The notes below the pieces were generated by a model that was not told the DNA's origin, ran no database searches, and saw only the letters and a list, made by a program, of their open reading frames with translations. 64,000 nucleotides of DNA, taken from an uncultured Blastocatellia bacterium (GTDB lineage: Bacteria > Acidobacteriota > Blastocatellia > Chloracidobacteriales > Chloracidobacteriaceae). The position numbers and the translations under genes are program-made. The stretch's first letter is position 1. Each line of letters begins with the position of its first letter. Location: contig CALGZC010000055.1 in the NCBI GenBank assembly GCA_937934745.1, forward strand, positions 1 through 64,000, given 5' to 3'. This document shows positions 17,776 through 27,665 of this stretch, one piece after another.

Positions 17776-18564
17776 CTACTTGCGCCGGTAGGGCGACCAA
17801 ATGTGCTGCGCAAACATCCAGCCGACGAGCAGGGCAATGAAGGTGCTTGCCCAGCCCATCGCCGTTTCGCCGATCCAAAACGTGACGGCGATGTTGAAGG
17901 CGAAAATTCCGAAGTACACACCGAGCGGCGCGATGTGCTTGAACGGAAAGTCAAAAACGCCGCGCCGGGCGACCGTGCGCAGCACCGTTCGGTCCAGCAG
18001 GCAGAAGCTCGTCGTGATCAACACGCCGACCACAAACCATCCTACGTAGTTCTCAATTGTCACGCCGAAGTGTGGTCCGCCGGAAGGATACGCATACAGT
18101 TTCCCCAGAAACCAACGCTCGCCCTGCAATGTCACCGGGTCAATGACGACATCCAACAGCATCATCAGGAGGCCGGCGTAACCAATCGTTAGCCAGGACC
18201 GGCGCGCCTCCGCATCTCCGACAGGGGTATGCCAGGAGACCCACGGCGTCCGCAGAATGACGGCCGCCTCAAAACTCACAAACGACAGAAACGCAAACGA
18301 CAGGGAATCAAAAAACGGGACACCGGCGACCCATAGCTCGCGGTCGCGCGTGTCGTCAAAGTAGTGATACAGCCCAAAGGGAAATCCGTTGTGGATCGAA
18401 CTCCACTCACAGGCAAAAGCCAGTAGGTACGCGACCACCGTCCAAACCACGGTCCGAACCCATCCCACCCGTGACACTGCCAGGAACAGATAGGCCAGGA
18501 AAAACACGAACACGTAGGGGCGCATTGCGACCGTCCCCAGCAGCAAGCGCGGCAAATCGGTCAT
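17776..18564 (-). CDS. cruF: CruF-like carotenoid 1',2'-hydratase (DUF422)
   Basis: Integral membrane protein of 262 residues with about seven helices in the DUF422/CruF family. Characterised members hydrate the 1',2' double bond of gamma-carotene or lycopene-type end groups, giving 1'-hydroxy carotenoids; bisanhydrobacterioruberin hydratases also belong here. Family landmarks are ACEWSSIHNGFPFGLYHY (51-68), VPFFDSLSF (82-90), LLDVVIDP and the ENYVGWFVVG region. The ATG overlaps the TGA of the upstream selenoprotein gene (ATGA), so translation is probably coupled to it. Which carotenoid is hydrated cannot be told from sequence. Confidence 0.85.
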   Translation of the reverse strand: MTDLPRLLLGTVAMRPYVFVFFLAYLFLAVSRVGWVRTVVWTVVAYLLAFACEWSSIHNGFPFGLYHYFDDTRDRELWVAGVPFFDSLSFAFLSFVSFEAAVILRTPWVSWHTPVGDAEARRSWLTIGYAGLLMMLLDVVIDPVTLQGERWFLGKLYAYPSGGPHFGVTIENYVGWFVVGVLITTSFCLLDRTVLRTVARRGVFDFPFKHIAPLGVYFGIFAFNIAVTFWIGETAMGWASTFIALLVGWMFAQHIWSPYRRK

Positions 18565-19292
18565 GGCCGGAAATCGCGGATGATCGGCAACGGTTCGTCC
18601 AGCGTCAGTAGCTCCAGTGCCGCCAGGATTACCCGTCGCTGAAGCGCCGGATCATGCGGTGCGCCTAACGGATACCCCAGTGGGAAGGGCACGCACAAGG
18701 CACGCGGTGGACGCACTTTTTCCGTCACGAAACGGTACAACGAGACTGAGACGGTCACAATGCCTTCGTTTTCAAATGCGGCTTGAATCAGTCCGACCGA
18801 CTGATTGCACATCGGTCAGACCGGCGTCAGCAGGGCCACATCCACGCCGTCGCCACGCGCCTGACGTGCGGCTTCTGGAGCCGTGTCGTTGATGAGCGGG
18901 CCGGGCTTGGTAATCGAGCCACAGAATGACCAGGCCCGCTCGTTGAGTCGTCCCACGATGCCTTCGGCGACGAGTTCCTGAAAGCGGGTGATCGGCAGGG
19001 CCAGGTTGGGATCACGTTCAATACCCGTGTGATCAAACGACGGGCTGGTGTGCCCTACCTTGAGTGTCGTCAGCGCCACGTCGGTCGGAATGATGCGAAA
19101 CGACGGATCGCCCGCCAACTTCAGCGCAAACGTCGGCTGTGTTGGCAGGTGAAACGCCGCCGTCGTCACCAGCCCGACATTGCACGCGGAAAGTGGCTTG
19201 GTGAGCTGCGCCGGCTGCCAACTCGCCACCGTGTAGCGGTACAGCCGCATAAACGACCGGACGGGAAAACTTGCATCGGACAGTTCAGCCAT
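18561..19292 (-). CDS. Selenoprotein B-like protein (glycine/sarcosine/betaine/proline reductase family) with in-frame UGA
   Basis: One gene that the ORF track splits into 18816-19349 and 18561-18812. Read through the TGA at 18816-18818, it gives 243 residues with selenocysteine at 159 in [23 protein letters not shown]. This is the redox motif of a family related to GrdB/PrdB, in which relatives carry Cys or Sec before P-x-C. Homology runs unbroken on both sides ([12 protein letters not shown] near 40-50; [15 protein letters not shown]; after the [19 protein letters not shown]). A SECIS-like hairpin follows. Start 19292 ([20 protein letters not shown]) fits the family; the track start is longer. 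The actual substrate of this short branch is unknown; an oxidoreductase role is inferred. It overlaps cruF by ATGA. Confidence 0.87.
18786..18818 (-). promoter_or_regulatory. bSECIS element with UGA (selenoprotein B-like gene)
   Basis: On the minus strand the UGA codon (18818-18816) is followed after nine bases by a perfect 8-bp stem, AATCAGTC paired with GACTGATT, closing a GGTCG loop. The loop starts 17 bases after the UGA, within the 16-37 range described for bacterial SECIS elements. The GGUC core resembles the apical loop of the E. coli fdhF SECIS, which SelB contacts. Confidence 0.82.
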
Positions 19293-19405
19293 GACTGTGG
19301 ACGACCGTAGTGCAACCCCAGAGGGGCGGCTTGACGTGCTCCTGAGCATTAGATTCAGTGGTCATCGAACCAGGTGGTACCCTCGACCCTTGACACTCTG
19401 CACAT

Positions 19406-20818
19406 TTAGGGGGAGTTTTCAACCAATTGGGCGTGCAGCCGGCGCACTGCCCAGGGGGCATCGCTTTCGGCCATCAAAAACAATCGGGAATGGGGGGATG
19501 GATGCGGTAGCAACGGTGTCACCCGAAAGTCGGTCAGTACCTCGCCCAGCGTCGGATGCAGTTCCATGGCGTCGTCCCCAAAGTTGCCTACGACGCAGAG
19601 CAGCGCCCGATCCCGTGTGACATGGACTTCCCCAACACCGGAAAGATCACGGCGGGCAGCCTGCAGAGCATCCCCGTCTTCTACTGTTGCCGTGAGTCCC
19701 ATCCGCGAAGCGGCGAGATGTTCAACCAGCACCCCATGGGCGTTGAGCGTGCGGGCCAGCTCTTCTAACGCCCCTGCCGCCCGCCACGCACCGGATGGTC
19801 GGATGTGGACGGCCGCCATACCTGCCCGGTGCGTCACGGCTAGAATCGTCCCCACAAGCACACCGGAATCGGAAGTAATCATCGAATAACCGGCTTCTGG
19901 GTCATACGAGTTGCGGATGCTGACCGGAATCTTCAACCGTTCAACCGGCTCGATGGTGCGCGGATGCAAGACCTTAGCGCCGTAGAGCGCCAGATCGGTG
20001 GCTTCGCCGTAGGTCAGGTTGTCGAGGCGGTGAGCCTCCGGCACCAGGCGCGGATCGGCCGAGTAGATGCCGGCGACGTCGGTCCAAATCTGCACTTCGC
20101 GTGCCTTCAGCGCCGCACCGATGAGGGTCGCCGAGTAGTCTGAGCCACCCCGCCCCAGCGTTGTCGTCGCACCGTCCAGCGTCGCACCGATGAACCCTCC
20201 GAGGACGGGAATCATCCCGGCGGCCAAGACCGGGTGCAGCGTTGCGCGCGTTCGTGTCACGGTTTCCTCCCAGCGCGGTCGTGCACGTCCATAGACATCA
20301 TCTGTCACAATACAGGCGCGTGCATCAACTGCCTGACAGGGCGTTCCGTCCTCCGTGATCACGGCCGCCAGCAATGTTGCTGCGAGTCGTTCGCCGTAGG
20401 CAACCACTTCGTCGCGCAGCGGCGGAACCGTCCCCGGGTAGGCACACATCGTCTCGAACGCCTGTACCATGCGTTCACGGGCGGCATACAAAAACTTGAC
20501 GAAATCGCCGTATGAGGCACCGCCGGTCAGCCGTTCGGCTACTTCACTGTACCGCGCAAAGTGTGGCTCGAGAACGTCAAGTGCCGCTCCGGTGTCTTGT
20601 TCCAGCGCTAACTTGACCGCTGCCAGAAGGGCGTCGGTGACGCCGGCCGGCGCCGACACAACCACTACCGGATGTCGTGGTTGCTCCTGCCGGATAATGG
20701 CGGCGACGCGAGCAAATGCGGCCGTGTCCTCTACCGACGTGCCGCCGAACTTCATGATTGTCGGCCGCGCATCGAACGCTGACGGCCAGAGAGAAAGACT
20801 CTGGTGCTGAGGATTCAT
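19406..20818 (-). CDS. lysC: Aspartate kinase
   Basis: First enzyme of the aspartate pathway (lysine, threonine, methionine): ATP-dependent phosphorylation of aspartate. A monofunctional 470-residue protein. The N-terminal kinase domain shows MKFGGTSVED (22-31), the TTLGRGGSDYSATLIGAAL nucleotide/aspartate site and VQIWTDVAGIYSADPR. The C-terminal part has two ACT-like repeats (VHIRPSGAWRAAG..; LLCVVGNFGDDAMELHPTLGEVL), expected to mediate feedback control. Its ATG overlaps the TGA of metX (ATGA). It is the last gene of the metY-metX-lysC operon, which fits a methionine-directed role. Confidence 0.95.
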   Translation of the reverse strand: MNPQHQSLSLWPSAFDARPTIMKFGGTSVEDTAAFARVAAIIRQEQPRHPVVVVSAPAGVTDALLAAVKLALEQDTGAALDVLEPHFARYSEVAERLTGGASYGDFVKFLYAARERMVQAFETMCAYPGTVPPLRDEVVAYGERLAATLLAAVITEDGTPCQAVDARACIVTDDVYGRARPRWEETVTRTRATLHPVLAAGMIPVLGGFIGATLDGATTTLGRGGSDYSATLIGAALKAREVQIWTDVAGIYSADPRLVPEAHRLDNLTYGEATDLALYGAKVLHPRTIEPVERLKIPVSIRNSYDPEAGYSMITSDSGVLVGTILAVTHRAGMAAVHIRPSGAWRAAGALEELARTLNAHGVLVEHLAASRMGLTATVEDGDALQAARRDLSGVGEVHVTRDRALLCVVGNFGDDAMELHPTLGEVLTDFRVTPLLPHPSPHSRLFLMAESDAPWAVRRLHAQLVENSP

Positions 20819-21888
20819 GAACGTAGGCTCTCAAGCGACGCGCGAAGGAGGGGGGCAACCGCGTCGGGTTCGGCCAAAAAACCATCGTGCCCATGATTGG
20901 TGACAATTTCAGCATACTCAACCGCCAGACCAAGCGCCTGCATCCGCGCTGCTAACGCGCGCACGTCTGCCGCCGGAAACAACCAGTCGGAAGACAAGCC
21001 GATCAACTGCACACGCGCCCGAATGCACGCCAACTCGGCATCGGTCAGGTCGAATGTGTCCATGGCTTTGCTCAGCACAAGGTAGCTGTTGGCATCAAAA
21101 CGGCGGACAAACTTTTCCCCTTGGTGGTCAAGGTAGCCCGCAACATCGTAGCGTCCCTGGAGTGTCGCCCGTGGGTCTTCGCCCGACCGATTCGGGCGCC
21201 GGCCGAATCGCGCGTCAAACAGTGCTGCCGACTTGTAGCTGCACATGGCGATGGCGCGCGCCAGCGCCAGCCCGGATGTTGGTTGTTCGGTGTAATCGCC
21301 ATTGCGCCAGGCCGGATCCTGCCGAATAGCCTGCCGCTGCAAGTGGTTGAGTGCCAGCCCCATGGCCGGAAGCGGCGCCGCGCCGATGGCGATACACAGG
21401 TCAAGGGCCGCGGGGAAGTCCGTCGCCCAGCGCAACGCCTGCATGCCCCCGATGGAACCACCGATGACGGCCGTCAGCCGCGTTATACCCACGGTTTCCA
21501 ACGCCAGACGTTGGGCGCGCACGATGTCACCCATCGTGACCGGCGGGAAACGTGCGCCGTACGGCCGCCCTGTTACAGGATTGACAGTGCCTGGGCCGGT
21601 TGAGCCGTAGCAGGAGCCCAGGACATTGATGCCGACAACGGTGTAGCGCGTCGAGTCCAACGGCCGCTCCGGCCCAACCAGACCTTCCCACCAGTCGGCA
21701 ATCCGTGCCGAGCCGGTCAGCGCATGGCAGACCAAGATGACGCCGCCGGGTGCAGCTTCCGGCTGACCGTACACTGCACACCGGAGCGTGACCTCCGGCA
21801 ATTCACCGCCCGCCTCCAGTCGGAACGGACGCTCGTTGAGCGTCACATCCCACTCGACGGTGGGTTCAAAAGCAGCCATACCAGGCAT
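20815..21888 (-). CDS. metX: Homoserine O-acetyltransferase
   Basis: Acylates homoserine with acetyl-CoA to give O-acetylhomoserine, the substrate of MetY. A 357-residue alpha/beta-hydrolase-fold enzyme. Ser145 in GGSIGGMQ is the nucleophile, Asp in GLSSDWLFP and His in NHGHDGFL complete the triad, and NVLGSCYGSTGP is a MetX signature. MetX enzymes can use acetyl- or succinyl-CoA, and the distinction cannot be settled by eye; pairing with an O-acetylhomoserine sulfhydrylase favours acetyl. It overlaps lysC by ATGA and starts about 150 bases after metY. Confidence 0.94.
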   Translation of the reverse strand: MPGMAAFEPTVEWDVTLNERPFRLEAGGELPEVTLRCAVYGQPEAAPGGVILVCHALTGSARIADWWEGLVGPERPLDSTRYTVVGINVLGSCYGSTGPGTVNPVTGRPYGARFPPVTMGDIVRAQRLALETVGITRLTAVIGGSIGGMQALRWATDFPAALDLCIAIGAAPLPAMGLALNHLQRQAIRQDPAWRNGDYTEQPTSGLALARAIAMCSYKSAALFDARFGRRPNRSGEDPRATLQGRYDVAGYLDHQGEKFVRRFDANSYLVLSKAMDTFDLTDAELACIRARVQLIGLSSDWLFPAADVRALAARMQALGLAVEYAEIVTNHGHDGFLAEPDAVAPLLRASLESLRS

Positions 21889-22034
21889 GTCCGGTCATCC
21901 AACCGGCCGACGCAGCCCACGGCGGCCGGTCAGCAACGCCAAACAATCGCCGGCACGATGCGCTAGGACAGAAATCTCTCAGCCCGAACCGTCCAGAACA
22001 AGCGCCTCTGCCGACGAAGCTGATAACAAGGACC

Positions 22035-23498
<1,464 letters not shown>

Positions 23499-23530
23499 CA
23501 GGTTGTCAAAACATCCGTTATGACGGAGGA

Positions 23531-23560
23531 ATCATTGAGGATGACGGAGGCCGTTGTCAA
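23531..23560 (-). promoter_or_regulatory. Promoter of the metY operon
   Basis: Perfect -35 TTGACA at 23555-23560 and -10 AATGAT at 23531-23536 with an 18-base spacer, placing the transcript start near 23524, just before the aptamer candidate. The -35 overlaps the stop codon of the histidine kinase gene. Two direct copies of TGACGGAGG (23521-23529 and 23542-23550, 21 bases apart) flank the -10 and could be operator half-sites. Confidence 0.5.
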
Positions 23561-24759
23561 TCCGTCGCGGTGTTGGCATGGCCAGCCGGCGGCTGGTCTC
23601 GCAGGTCGCACACCATCGCCGGCAGCTTGAGCGTAAAGGCCGTGCCGACACCCTCGGTGCTTTGAACGGTTGCCTGTCCGCCGTGCGCCGCCGTGATGCG
23701 CTGGACAATGGCCAGACCGAGACCTGTGCCCAGTTGCCGTGTGCGTTGCCGGGCTTGGTAGTACGGATTGAACACATACGGCAGGTCTTTGGCAGGAATA
23801 CCCGGGCCGGTATCTTCGACGTGAATGGCCACAAAAGTTTTGCCGGCATCCAGCCCCGTACCGGCCAGGTGCTCGGCGCGCAGCGTGACTACACCGCCGA
23901 CGGGCGTGAACTTGACGGCATTCGAGAGCAAATTGCCGATGGCGCGCAACATCTTGCCCCGGTCAAGGAGCAAGTCGGGCAGATCGGGTGGACAAACTAC
24001 GCGCAGCGTCAGCCCCTTCCGTTCCGCCGTGAGGGAGATTTGCGCGGCAGCCTCCTGGAGCAGTTCCGTCACCGGCGTCCATTCCAACTCAAGCGTCGCC
24101 CCACCGGCTTCCGCCTTTGCAAAATCGAGCACCTCGTTGACCAGCTTGGTGATGTGATCGAGGGTACGGTAACCATGCTGAAACAGGTTGCGCAGGTTGT
24201 CGTCCACAATTCCGAGTTCTTCCGCGCGCAGTTCGGTCAGTTCCAGCGCCCCGTAGAGGGTCGCCAGCGGCGAACGGATGTCGTGTACGAGCACGGCCGT
24301 AAACTCTTCGCGCTGGTGCGCCAGCTCTTCGAGCTTGGCGACGCTTTCCTGAAGTTGTGTCGCCTGCTCGCGGAGTTGATGTTTGAGTTCATGGATGCGC
24401 ATGGCACTGCGGACATGCGCCAGAAGTTCCTTCGTTTCACAGGGCTTGACCAGATAATCATCGGCACCGGCATCCAACCCGTGGACGCGATCATCGAGTT
24501 CGCTGCGCGCCGAGAGCATGATGATTTGGCTTTCGCTCAGCTTAGGGTTGGCACGCATCCGCTGGCAGACTTCAAGTCCGTCGAGGTCGGGCATCATCCA
24601 GTCGAGCAAGACGACGCCGGGCAGGACCTCATCGGCCCGGCGTAGCCCGGTTTCACCGTCGGCCGCTTCAAGGACGGTGTAACCCGCCTGGGTCAGGACT
24701 TTCCTGAACACCAAGCGCAGCGTTGCTTCGTCATCTACAATCAACACAGTCTTCGGCAT
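23557..24759 (-). CDS. Response regulator-histidine kinase (REC-HisKA-HATPase)
   Basis: Cytoplasmic signalling protein of 400 residues with a receiver domain first: VLIVDDEATLR, phospho-acceptor Asp53 in LLDWMMPD, and KP at about 105. A short coiled coil (about 120-150) leads to a HisKA domain with His159 in LVHDIRSPLA, then a HATPase with NLLSNAVKF (N box), VEDTGPGIP (G1) and GTGLGLAIV (G2). There is no membrane segment, so it must be fed by another kinase or act in a phosphorelay; the signal is unknown. It stands upstream of metY in the same direction, but metY has its own promoter. Confidence 0.93.
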   Translation of the reverse strand: MPKTVLIVDDEATLRLVFRKVLTQAGYTVLEAADGETGLRRADEVLPGVVLLDWMMPDLDGLEVCQRMRANPKLSESQIIMLSARSELDDRVHGLDAGADDYLVKPCETKELLAHVRSAMRIHELKHQLREQATQLQESVAKLEELAHQREEFTAVLVHDIRSPLATLYGALELTELRAEELGIVDDNLRNLFQHGYRTLDHITKLVNEVLDFAKAEAGGATLELEWTPVTELLQEAAAQISLTAERKGLTLRVVCPPDLPDLLLDRGKMLRAIGNLLSNAVKFTPVGGVVTLRAEHLAGTGLDAGKTFVAIHVEDTGPGIPAKDLPYVFNPYYQARQRTRQLGTGLGLAIVQRITAAHGGQATVQSTEGVGTAFTLKLPAMVCDLRDQPPAGHANTATD

Positions 24760-24763
24760 AGGC

Positions 24764-25417
24764 CTACGAGTTGCGCGGCGGCGTCGGCCCCAGACGTGGT
24801 TGGCCGAATGTGGCTTCGTTGCCGTGGTATAACCGCTGCCAGTTGCCGCTGTGGCGGATGATGATGACGCTGCCGATCATCACGGCCCAGACAAGCGTCG
24901 GAGACCAAACCGAACTGGGATAGCCAAACCACCAGCCATCGCACACCCAAATCCCAAGCGGTAACGTGAGGACGCCGAACAACGAGCCGAGCGACACCGT
25001 GCGTGTCACGGCAAAGGTGATGCTCCAAGCGAGCAAAGCCAGCAGGGCGGCAAGGGGCGATAGGACGAGGAAAACACCGACGCCGGTCGCCACGCCCTTG
25101 CCGCCGCGAAAGCCGAGATACGGGGGAAACATGTGACCGATGACAGCCGCCAGACCGGCTGCGCCCAGTGCCTGCCGGGATGCCGATCCGATGCAGTACG
25201 TGGCCGTCCAGAGTGCTGCCGCCCCTTTAGTAACGTCCAGTGCGTAGGTCGCCAGTCCAGCCGCCAAGCCCGCCTTGCGCACAACGTTTGTGGCACCGGT
25301 GCTGCCCGATCCCACTGTCCGTACATCCTCGCCGGTGACGGCTTTGGCAATGAGAAAACCGAAGGGAATGCTCCCGATCAGATAGGCGGCAGCCAGTGCG
25401 ATAAGCCACGACGCCAT
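24764..25417 (-). CDS. plsY: Glycerol-3-phosphate acyltransferase PlsY
   Basis: Inner-membrane enzyme that transfers acyl groups from acyl-phosphate to glycerol-3-phosphate, the first acylation in phospholipid synthesis. 217 residues. Family motifs are GSIPFGFLIAKA, GSGSTGATNV (about 37-46; phosphate-binding loop) and FPPYLGFRGGKGVATG. The start at 25417 is preceded by AGGAGGAG; the track start is seven codons longer. It ends five bases before the kinase gene start and begins 17 bases after the aldolase gene ends, so an operon is likely. Confidence 0.95.
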   Translation of the reverse strand: MASWLIALAAAYLIGSIPFGFLIAKAVTGEDVRTVGSGSTGATNVVRKAGLAAGLATYALDVTKGAAALWTATYCIGSASRQALGAAGLAAVIGHMFPPYLGFRGGKGVATGVGVFLVLSPLAALLALLAWSITFAVTRTVSLGSLFGVLTLPLGIWVCDGWWFGYPSSVWSPTLVWAVMIGSVIIIRHSGNWQRLYHGNEATFGQPRLGPTPPRNS

Positions 25418-25434
25418 GGCAACTCCTCCTCCGG

Positions 25435-26202
25435 TCAAGTGCGATACGAGCTATCTACCCGGTCCAGCTTGCGCAGCAGACCCGGCCAGACCAGATCGGC
25501 GCCCAGTCCATGGGTGACCTGGGCGGCCTGCGCCTGGATGCCGTTCAGAATTGGGGCCGGAATCGTGACAAGTGGTTTCCCGCCGGACTGCGCAAGAATC
25601 TGAATACGGCACGCGCTTTCGACCACGTACATCAGCAGGAAGGCTTCGGCAGGCGTCCGCCCCGTGGTGAGTAAGCCGTGATTGCGCAGGATGAGAATTT
25701 GTTTGTCGCCCAAATCGGCGACGAGGCGTGGTTTTTCGTCGGGGTTCAGAGCAACCCCTTCGTAGTCGTGATAGCTGATGGTGGCGAGCGCAAACAGCGC
25801 CTGCTGTGAAATAGGCAGCAACCCGTCGGCCTGGGCCGCGACGGCGATGCCGTGCGGCGTATGCGTGTGAAAAACACACTGCACATCGGCGCGCGCAGCG
25901 TGAATGGCGCTGTGAATGGTAAAGCCGGCCGGATTGATACAATACGGTGTGTCCATCACGATGCGCCCTGCCAGGTCAATCTTGACGAGATTAGACGCTG
26001 TGACTTCCTCAAAGAGGAGACCGTATGGGTTGATGAGGAAATGGTGGTCTTCTCCGGGGACGCGCAGGGAAATGTGCGTAAATACAAGGTCATCCCACCC
26101 ATAGAGGGCCGTCAGGCGGTACATGGCGGCCAAATCGACCCGCGCCTGCCACTCCTCCGGGGAAACGCACGCACGAACATTGCGGACGGTCGTCGCGGTC
26201 AT
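25435..26202 (-). CDS. Class II aldolase/adducin domain protein
   Basis: A 255-residue metal-dependent class II aldolase/epimerase-fold protein. Metal ligands are visible in VFHTHTPHGIAVAAQ (H-x-H), and a later His in LRNHGLLTTG; LFEEVTASNLVKID is also family-typical. Members include fuculose-phosphate aldolase and ribulose-phosphate epimerase, but this subgroup is usually of unknown function, so no substrate is assigned. AGGAGG precedes the start. The ATG shares one base with the queF stop (TGATG), so translation is coupled with queF. Confidence 0.87.
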   Translation of the reverse strand: MTATTVRNVRACVSPEEWQARVDLAAMYRLTALYGWDDLVFTHISLRVPGEDHHFLINPYGLLFEEVTASNLVKIDLAGRIVMDTPYCINPAGFTIHSAIHAARADVQCVFHTHTPHGIAVAAQADGLLPISQQALFALATISYHDYEGVALNPDEKPRLVADLGDKQILILRNHGLLTTGRTPAEAFLLMYVVESACRIQILAQSGGKPLVTIPAPILNGIQAQAAQVTHGLGADLVWPGLLRKLDRVDSSYRT

Positions 26203-26618
26203 CAGAGAGAGCCTCCTGGGGAGCTAGAAGTCGTCTGCGTTGCCTGGTAGGTTGCCTCAATGAGGGAGCTTATGCCGCCCCGTGGCTTGAAGCTACCGGT
26301 CACGGTACACGAGATCGGATCACAGGCGGCAACCACGTCCCGGAGGATGCGATTGATCGCGTTTTCATAAAAAATCCCAAGCTGCCGGTAGGCGTGGATG
26401 TACAGCTTGAGCGACTTCAGTTCGAGACAGCGGTCGCGCGGGACGTACGTAATCGTCACCGTCCCAAAATCTGGTTGCTCCGTAAGCGGACATACGGACG
26501 TAAACTCCGGAATGCGAATCGTAATGCGGTAGTTCGGAAACTGATTGGCCCAGCACTCAATTGCCGGCAGCGGGGCGTCGAGTCCCTTTTTGGCGTGTTC
26601 GTCGGTGTAAGCACCCAT
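26202..26618 (-). CDS. queF: NADPH-dependent 7-cyano-7-deazaguanine reductase (preQ0 reductase)
   Basis: Reduces preQ0 to preQ1 in queuosine biosynthesis. A 138-residue, single-domain (YkvM-type) QueF. The nucleophilic Cys43 lies in EFTSVCPLTEQPDFG with Asp50, and CLELKSLKLYIHAYRQLG (about 64-81) is the QueF-specific nucleobase/NADPH motif. The C-terminus has a low-complexity Ser/Thr tail. GAGGA lies upstream of the ATG. No preQ1 riboswitch was recognised in the short divergent gap to the dehydrogenase gene, and no other que genes are nearby. Confidence 0.95.
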   Translation of the reverse strand: MGAYTDEHAKKGLDAPLPAIECWANQFPNYRITIRIPEFTSVCPLTEQPDFGTVTITYVPRDRCLELKSLKLYIHAYRQLGIFYENAINRILRDVVAACDPISCTVTGSFKPRGGISSLIEATYQATQTTSSSPGGSL

Positions 26619-26732
26619 CGCGCGTCAATCCTCAGCATAGGGGAAACTGGCCCCTACCTTAGCAGGCAGTGGGTCAATGTGGTAGCGCTTTGTAAGCGGC
26701 AACTTCATTATGGGAAAGGAATCATTCTCAAC

Positions 26733-27626
26733 ATGACGGCAATTCGCAAAATCGGCGTCGTCGGCTGCGGGACGATGGGCGCCGGGATTACGCAAACGAT
26801 CCTACAGGCTGGTTATGAAGTCGTTGTGATTGAAGCGGACGATGACCGCTTGCGACGCGGTCTGATGACAATTGTCACAGCCCTGTCGAAGCTCGTTGAA
26901 AAAGGTGCCCTGACCGACGCGGATAAAGATGCTGCCCAACAGCGACTGCGGGGGGCAATGGAGCTTGCGGCCGTGGCGAACTGCGATCTGGTCATTGAAG
27001 CGATTGTTGAGGATTTGCGCGCCAAACAAGAACTTTTCCGGGAGCTGGACGGCCTGTGCCGGCCGGAGACGATCTTTGCCAGCAACACGTCTTCGCTGTC
27101 GATTACACAAATGGCCGGTGTTGTTGCCCCAAGTCGGCAGGCACGTTTTGTCGGACTGCACTTTTTCAATCCCGTTCCGCGGATGGCGCTCGTGGAAGTT
27201 GTCCGGTCGTTCCTGACAGAGGCTGCCGTTGTCAACCAGGTCACGGCGTTTGTCCAGGCGATTGGCAAGACGCCGGTGCAGGCCGGCGACAAAACCGGTT
27301 TTATCGTCAACCGCTTGCTGGTGCCCTATTCACTGGATGCCATTCGCGCGCTGGAGGAGGGGGTTGGTTCAATTGCCGACATTGACCAGGCCATGAAGCT
27401 GGGGGCAGGGCATCCGATGGGGCCGCTGATGCTGAACGATTTGGTCGGCTTGGATGTCTTGCTCAACGTCGCCAATGCAATGTATGACGCTTTTCGGGAA
27501 CGGCGCTTTGCGCCGCCGCCGCTCCTGATGCGCATGGTGGCAGCCGGCTGGTTGGGACGCAAAACCGGCCGTGGCTTTTACGACTACAGTGACCCGAAAC
27601 AGCCGAAGCCAATGGTTCTGGTGTAG
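26733..27626 (+). CDS. 3-hydroxyacyl/3-hydroxybutyryl-CoA dehydrogenase
   Basis: NAD-dependent oxidation of (S)-3-hydroxyacyl-CoA to 3-ketoacyl-CoA, 297 residues, the normal length for the stand-alone enzyme. N-terminal Rossmann motif IGVVGCGTMGAGITQ, catalytic region FVGLHFFNPVPRMALVEVV (the HFFNP signature), and DKTGFIVNRLLVPY leading to the dimerisation domain. Start 26733 has AAAGGA upstream; the track ORF extends 113 codons too far. Unlike the FadB-type protein at 35.4 kb it is monofunctional, so the two may serve different chain lengths. Confidence 0.93.
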   Translation: MTAIRKIGVVGCGTMGAGITQTILQAGYEVVVIEADDDRLRRGLMTIVTALSKLVEKGALTDADKDAAQQRLRGAMELAAVANCDLVIEAIVEDLRAKQELFRELDGLCRPETIFASNTSSLSITQMAGVVAPSRQARFVGLHFFNPVPRMALVEVVRSFLTEAAVVNQVTAFVQAIGKTPVQAGDKTGFIVNRLLVPYSLDAIRALEEGVGSIADIDQAMKLGAGHPMGPLMLNDLVGLDVLLNVANAMYDAFRERRFAPPPLLMRMVAAGWLGRKTGRGFYDYSDPKQPKPMVLV

Positions 27627-27665
27627 TACAATGGCCGCCCCAACAGGTTGAACGGAGGGGCGCTT

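Noticed and set aside
18561-18812. Separate 83-residue ORF upstream of cruF
   Set aside because: It is the C-terminal part of the selenoprotein B-like gene, in frame with 18816-19349 across the UGA, not an independent gene.
18816-18818. Nonsense mutation (pseudogene) as explanation of the UGA
   Set aside because: Homology continues in frame, the UGA replaces a redox Cys, a SECIS-like hairpin follows, and a second unrelated gene shows the same design.
26619-26732. Possible preQ1 riboswitch upstream of queF
   Set aside because: The short divergent gap has none of the preQ1-I or preQ1-II sequence features that I know.
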